Assembly (NCBI GenBank): GCA_025361685.1
Contig: JANYKE010000063.1
Coordinates: 1 to 18,975 of the forward strand
Source of the DNA: Eubacteriales bacterium
GTDB taxonomy: Bacteria > Bacillota > Clostridia > JANYKE01
DNA length: 18,975 nucleotides
Direction of reading: 5' to 3'
The number at the start of each line of letters is the position of its first letter. The stretch's first letter is position 1. The notes beneath the pieces are model-generated. The model did no database searches. It had not been told where the DNA came from and saw nothing but the letters and a program-made list of their open reading frames with translations. The position numbers were made by a program, and so were the translations under genes. Shown here piece after piece: positions 15,007-18,975 of the stretch.

Positions 15007-16305
15007 ATGGATAAGACAGTTGGATTTGATGTTGAGAACATGTGCAAAAGGGCCAAGGCTGCTTCTTTTGAGCTTGCATGCGAATCAACGGCGAAAAAGA
15101 ATGCCGCGCTGATTCGGATGGCAGTAAATATAGAAAATGCTAAAGATTTTATTCTGGCTCAGAATGGGATTGATATTGAGAATGCGGTTGCGGCCGGGAT
15201 TAGCGGCGCGTTTCTTGACAGGCTTACGCTTAACGATAAAAGAATTGGCGATATGGCTGAGGGGTTACGTCAGATAGCTTTGTTGCCTGATCCGGTTGGG
15301 GAAATTACTCGTGAGTGGACAAGACCCAATGGTTTGTTGATAAAGAAGAAACGCGCGCCGATTGGGGTTGTCTGTGTAATATATGAATCAAGACCAAATG
15401 TTACGGCAGATGTTGCGGGACTTACATTGAAGTCCGGTAACTGTGCAGTTCTAAAGGGCGGCAAGGAAGCGTTCAATTCAAATGTTGCCATTGCGGATCA
15501 GATAGTAAAGGCTTTGAAGGAGACAGGTATTTCTGAGGATGCGGTTCAGATTGTTAGGGATACGAGCCGCGAGACAAGCGCTAAGCTTTTGAAGATGAAT
15601 AAATACATCGATGTTATAATACCGCGCGGCGGAGAGTCGCTTAAGAAGATTATTTTGGAACAGTCGTCCATACCTGTCATTTTGGCCACAGCAGGCAACT
15701 GTCATGTTTATGTCGACAAGGCCGCCAACCTTGGCATGGCAGAGGTCATAGTGGACAATTCAAAAACACAGAGGCCGGGTGTTTGCAATGCGATGGAGTC
15801 ACTTCTTGTTCATGTTGATGCGGCCGATAAGTTTTTGCCTGCGATCGCAGAACTGCTTTTGAACAAAGGTGTTGAGCTGCGGTTATGTGAGAGGTCGAGG
15901 CTGATTTTGGAGAGCGTTGATACCGCTGCTATCGCCGCCCATAAGAATTTGATTATAGATGCAACAGAGGAAGATTGGGGAACTGAGTATGAGGATATGA
16001 TTCTGGCTGTTAAAGTTGTGGACAGTCTTGCTGATGCTATTGCTCATATTAACAAATATGGTTCATGTCATTCTGATGCAATTGTTACTGATGACAGTGA
16101 GGCCTGCGAAGAGTTCTTAAATAAGGTTGACGCGGCGGCGGTATATTGCAATGCATCAACGCGATTCACAGATGGTTTTGAATTTGGTTTTGGTGCGGAA
16201 ATAGGTAACAGTAATCAGAAGCTTCATGCACGTGGTCCAATAGGTTTAGAGCAGCTCACATCAGAGAAATATATTGTATATGGGTCAGGTCAAATTCGCG
16301 GATAA
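15007..16305 (+). CDS. proA: Gamma-glutamyl phosphate reductase
   Basis: This enzyme reduces gamma-glutamyl phosphate with NADPH to glutamate-5-semialdehyde, the second step of proline synthesis, acting with ProB. The 432-aa protein belongs to the aldehyde dehydrogenase superfamily. The catalytic cysteine is C260 in TQRPGVCNAMESLLVH. Other family blocks are RAPIGVVCVIYESRPNVT, NCAVLKGGKEAFNSN, DVIIPRGGESL and, near the C-terminus, GFEFGFGAEIGNSNQKLHAR followed by RGPIGLEQLTS. The start at 15007 is preferred over one 42 bases upstream because GAGGGGA (14994-15000) lies at the right distance. Base composition here is visibly richer in G and C than in the glycosyltransferase genes. The family assignment is certain. 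Confidence 0.96.
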   Translation: MDKTVGFDVENMCKRAKAASFELACESTAKKNAALIRMAVNIENAKDFILAQNGIDIENAVAAGISGAFLDRLTLNDKRIGDMAEGLRQIALLPDPVGEITREWTRPNGLLIKKKRAPIGVVCVIYESRPNVTADVAGLTLKSGNCAVLKGGKEAFNSNVAIADQIVKALKETGISEDAVQIVRDTSRETSAKLLKMNKYIDVIIPRGGESLKKIILEQSSIPVILATAGNCHVYVDKAANLGMAEVIVDNSKTQRPGVCNAMESLLVHVDAADKFLPAIAELLLNKGVELRLCERSRLILESVDTAAIAAHKNLIIDATEEDWGTEYEDMILAVKVVDSLADAIAHINKYGSCHSDAIVTDDSEACEEFLNKVDAAAVYCNASTRFTDGFEFGFGAEIGNSNQKLHARGPIGLEQLTSEKYIVYGSGQIRG

Positions 16306-16352
16306 CAGCACGTCACAAAAATGATGCAGCTTCATAATACAAGGAGAATGAA

Positions 16353-17366
16353 TTGTCTAATACAAAGATTTGGTACATTTCCATATTGATAATAGTTTTA
16401 GGGTTGTGTATGTATTTCTTTGGCGGTGTAATTGCGCTTTTTGCATTTGCCGCTGTTATTGCATATGTATTAAATCCGCTGGTGGATAATATTGAAACCA
16501 AAAGAAAAATAAGAAGAGGCTTTGTGGTTGCATTTGTAATGATTGCAATGGTAGTACTGTTAGGAGTTTTCTTTGTGATATTAATGCCGATAATCTACGA
16601 ACAACTGAGATCACTAAGTGATAGCATTCCGGCATACACACAGAATATTACAGCACAGATACAAAGTATTGAGGCATACGTTAAGAGTGTGGTTCCTCAA
16701 TATATCTATGATTCAATTGTAACCGGTCTGTCAACGACTAATTTTGGAATTCCGATAAGCCTTGATTGGATATTCAAGATTCCTGAGATGCTGCTTAATG
16801 GGGTTCTTGCCATGGTACTTATTACATATTTTTTATTGGATGGAAGAAAACTTATAACCGGAGCGGTCAAACTTTTTTCAAGTAAGAATCAAGAAATTGT
16901 TGAGCGTGTATTAAACAATTCGGATAAGATTGTTTGGCAGTACCTCAAGGTTAAATTTATTATTTCTCTGGTCACAGCAATAGTATCAGGAATCGGATTT
17001 GCGATATTCGGAATCAAATATGCACTGCTGCTAGCAGTATTGACATTTGTTCTGAATTTTATTCCGTATTTCGGATCGATTATTGCGGGAGTATTTGCCG
17101 TGTTGGTTGCACTTGCAACAATTGGATGGCCGGGCTGTCTTTGGGTTGCGATATTTATTCTTGTCGTTCAACAGATTGAAGGAAATATTATTACACCAAA
17201 ATTTCAAGGCGAGTCAATTGGACTGCATCCCGTCATTGTGTTGTTTGCATTACTGGCAAGCAGTGCCGTATGGGGGCCGCTTGGGATGTTTATCGCCGTT
17301 CCGCTTGCAGGTATTGCTAAAGTATTTTTCTACGAGTTTCAACTAATTTATAAGAAGCTAGATTAA
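16353..17366 (+). CDS. AI-2E (PerM/TqsA) family transporter-like membrane protein
   Basis: The 337-aa polytopic protein has the usual order of the family: two N-terminal spans, one more near 55-80, an amphipathic extracellular-type stretch with many polar residues (about 85-140), then four to five spans. Family motifs include FAAVIAYVLNPLVD, NFIPYFGSIIAG, QQIEGNIITPKFQGE, and GLHPVIVLFALLASSAVWGP near the C-terminus. Members have been linked to export of autoinducer-2 and to sodium-proton antiport; which applies here cannot be told from sequence. The start is TTG at 16353, six bases after AAGGAG (16341-16346); an ATG at 16348 is too close to the ribosome binding site and out of frame. It lies 47 bases after proA without a terminator between, so it may be co-transcribed with the proline genes. 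Confidence 0.9.
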   Translation: MSNTKIWYISILIIVLGLCMYFFGGVIALFAFAAVIAYVLNPLVDNIETKRKIRRGFVVAFVMIAMVVLLGVFFVILMPIIYEQLRSLSDSIPAYTQNITAQIQSIEAYVKSVVPQYIYDSIVTGLSTTNFGIPISLDWIFKIPEMLLNGVLAMVLITYFLLDGRKLITGAVKLFSSKNQEIVERVLNNSDKIVWQYLKVKFIISLVTAIVSGIGFAIFGIKYALLLAVLTFVLNFIPYFGSIIAGVFAVLVALATIGWPGCLWVAIFILVVQQIEGNIITPKFQGESIGLHPVIVLFALLASSAVWGPLGMFIAVPLAGIAKVFFYEFQLIYKKLD

Positions 17367-17397
17367 TCCGGAATAATAATGAATCGGGAGCAACAAA

Positions 17398-18588
17398 GTG
17401 AATTTTAACCAGCTAAAAGAAAAACACATTGAAATATTCGGTGGGAATATTGATGAGCTAAGAACTTTTTCTTCACCGGGAAGAGTTAATCTTATTGGCG
17501 AACATATTGATTATAACGGCGGATTCGTTTTGCCGGCAGCACTGACATTGGAGACTATAATAATCGCGGGACCACGTGATGACGAAAGATTGGGTCTTGC
17601 CGCAACAGATCTTGATGTATTGGTCAAGGCAGATTTTGACAAGATTGATGATTACAGAAATCTTGATTGGGGCAATTACCAAATCGGCGTTGCTTACGAG
17701 TTAATGGATGCGGGTTACAAATTGAAGGGATGTAATCTTCTTTACCATATTACAGTTCCTTTTGCCAGCGGATTATCCTCATCTGCTTCAATAGAGGTTG
17801 CAACCTTGTTAGCACTTTTGAGTATGGCAAATGATGCGCCAATTATTGTTGATGATGAATTTAAAAAGATGGCTTCTCTTATTTCTCAAAAGGCGGAGAA
17901 CGAATATGTCGGCGTGAACTGCGGAATTATGGATCAATTTGCATCAGCTTTTGGCAAAAAAGATAATTGTATTTTGCTTGATTGCAAAACACTTGAGTTC
18001 AGACTTATTCCATTGCATTTGAAATATAACAAAATTGTAATTGTAAATACAAACAAAAACCGTTCTCTTGCTCATTCAAAATATAATGAGCGACGGGCAG
18101 AATGTGACGAGGGACTCGAAACAATAAAAAAAGAATTACCAAATATAACATGTCTTGCTGATGTTTCTGTTGAGGATTTTAACGTTGGCGATTTTGCATT
18201 TTCAAGTGAAACAATTAAGAAGAGAGTTATGCATGTTGTTTACGAGTGCGACAGAGTTACAAAAAGTGTTGAGGCACTTGAGGGTGGCGACATAGCGACA
18301 TTCGGAAGATTGATGAACGAGTCTCATGATTCACTTCGAGATTTATATGAGGTTACAGGAATCGAATTGAATACACTTGTTGATGAGGCACGGAAGATTG
18401 AAGGTGTGCTCGGATCGCGGATGACAGGCGCAGGTTTTGGCGGGTGCACGGTAAGTATTGTTCGCACGGATTGCGTTGACAATTTTGTAAGAGAAGTTGG
18501 TAAAAAATATGTAGAGATTATTGGATACGAAGCGTCGTTTTACGTTTCCGAAATCGGAGACGGCTGTCGTGAAAGGGTAAATGAATGA
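17398..18588 (+). CDS. galK: Galactokinase
   Basis: This cytoplasmic enzyme phosphorylates alpha-D-galactose at C1 with ATP, the entry step of the Leloir pathway. The 396-aa protein is full length for the GHMP kinase family. The galactokinase signature is SPGRVNLIGEHIDYNGG (G34, E35, H36), the phosphate-binding loop is SGLSSSAS (G125-S129), the probable catalytic aspartate is D179 in CGIMDQFASAFG, and the third motif is SRMTGAGFGGCTVSIV. The start is GTG at 17398 behind CGGGAG. No galT, galE or galactose transporter lies nearby, which leaves open whether it serves galactose catabolism or provides activated galactose for envelope polymers. The stop overlaps the ATG of the next gene by four bases. 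Confidence 0.95.
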   Translation: MNFNQLKEKHIEIFGGNIDELRTFSSPGRVNLIGEHIDYNGGFVLPAALTLETIIIAGPRDDERLGLAATDLDVLVKADFDKIDDYRNLDWGNYQIGVAYELMDAGYKLKGCNLLYHITVPFASGLSSSASIEVATLLALLSMANDAPIIVDDEFKKMASLISQKAENEYVGVNCGIMDQFASAFGKKDNCILLDCKTLEFRLIPLHLKYNKIVIVNTNKNRSLAHSKYNERRAECDEGLETIKKELPNITCLADVSVEDFNVGDFAFSSETIKKRVMHVVYECDRVTKSVEALEGGDIATFGRLMNESHDSLRDLYEVTGIELNTLVDEARKIEGVLGSRMTGAGFGGCTVSIVRTDCVDNFVREVGKKYVEIIGYEASFYVSEIGDGCRERVNE

Positions 18589-18975
18589 TTTTTTCGTCTT
18601 ATAGTTTTATTTTTGCATTTTTACCAATAACGTTTATTGGATTTTTTATTTTAACCAAGTTTGAGTCAAAAATTCCTGCCAAGGTTTGGCTCATTCTTTC
18701 TTCGCTGTATTTCTATTCGCAGGGCAGCGGCAATCTCCTTTGGCTTTTTGTGGGTACGATTATTTTCAATTATATTCTCAGCTTATTGATTGTGAATAAT
18801 AATAGAAATAAAAAAGGAATCGCAGCCAAATTATTATTGGCAGCAGGCTTGATTGAAAATATTGGACTCTTGTGCTATTTCAAGTATACTAACTTTTTCA
18901 TCGCAAATGTTAACGCTGTGTTTGGAACGGACATAACACTTAAGACAATTATCTTGCCGCTTGGAATTTCGTTTT
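18585..18975 (+). CDS. MBOAT family O-acyltransferase, 5' part only (AlgI/DltB-like)
   Basis: An ATG at 18585 overlaps the galK stop (ATGA). From it an open frame of 130 codons runs off the right edge. It reads MIFSSYSFIFAFLPITFIGF, then LILSSLYFYSQG, FNYILSLLI, a lysine-rich loop, GLLCYFKYTNFF, and LPLGISF at the edge. This is the standard N-terminus of MBOAT proteins of the AlgI/DltB group, which acylate (often acetylate) envelope polysaccharides or teichoic acids at the membrane. The catalytic histidine lies beyond the window. GAAAGGG (18571-18577) inside galK is the ribosome binding site. Such genes are often followed by a DHHW/AlgJ-like partner, which would be the next thing to look for. 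Confidence 0.88.
   Translation, partial: MIFSSYSFIFAFLPITFIGFFILTKFESKIPAKVWLILSSLYFYSQGSGNLLWLFVGTIIFNYILSLLIVNNNRNKKGIAAKLLLAAGLIENIGLLCYFKYTNFFIANVNAVFGTDITLKTIILPLGISF

Overview
The window looks like chromosomal DNA of an AT-rich, low-GC Gram-positive bacterium, most likely a member of Clostridia. Support comes from the strong GGAGG-type ribosome binding sites, short lipoprotein-free signal peptides, tightly packed co-directional genes, a DUF4080-type radical SAM gene, a short (PUA-less) glutamate 5-kinase and occasional TTG/GTG starts. All genes are on the + strand. There is no tRNA, rRNA, CRISPR array, transposase or phage gene. No gap between genes exceeds about 180 bases.

Region 1 (1-2949) is a small operon with a -10 box at the left edge. 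It encodes a B12-binding/radical SAM protein that lacks about 50 residues of its usual linker, a clearly broken uroporphyrinogen-decarboxylase-like (URO-D) gene, and an intact sugar-epimerase-like DUF4380-type protein. The first two genes carry at least three internal losses, so this operon appears to be eroding, or is mis-assembled here.

Region 2 (2950-10205) is the most interesting part. It is a run of polytopic GT-C glycosyltransferases and lectin-like membrane proteins: a GT87-like enzyme with a signal peptide and a DKAN tandem repeat; a PIG-V-like mannosyltransferase; a secreted, membrane-anchored jelly-roll (carbohydrate-binding-like) protein with a very acidic tail; and a large GT39/PMT-type protein O-mannosyltransferase. 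The N-terminus of the PMT-type enzyme is a paralogue of that same lectin-like protein, and its first extracellular loop carries a second, discoidin-like domain. The lectin-like gene has two overlapping good promoters in front. A perfect 12-bp hairpin with a T-rich tail separates it from the PMT gene. This suggests that the stand-alone lectin is made in excess over the lectin-enzyme fusion. I infer a cell-envelope (protein or polymer) glycosylation module.

Region 3 (10206-13961) is a MoxR AAA+ ATPase / DUF58 / polytopic membrane protein operon, a chaperone-like set usually tied to envelope or surface-complex assembly. The usual transglutaminase-like partner is replaced by a protein with a T/P-rich extracellular stretch and a DUF4129-like cytoplasmic tail.

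Region 4 (13962-18975) holds housekeeping genes: proB and proA (proline synthesis), an AI-2E/PerM family membrane protein, galactokinase, and the start of an MBOAT (AlgI/DltB-like) O-acyltransferase that overlaps galK by four bases and runs off the window. A long imperfect hairpin lies in front of proB.
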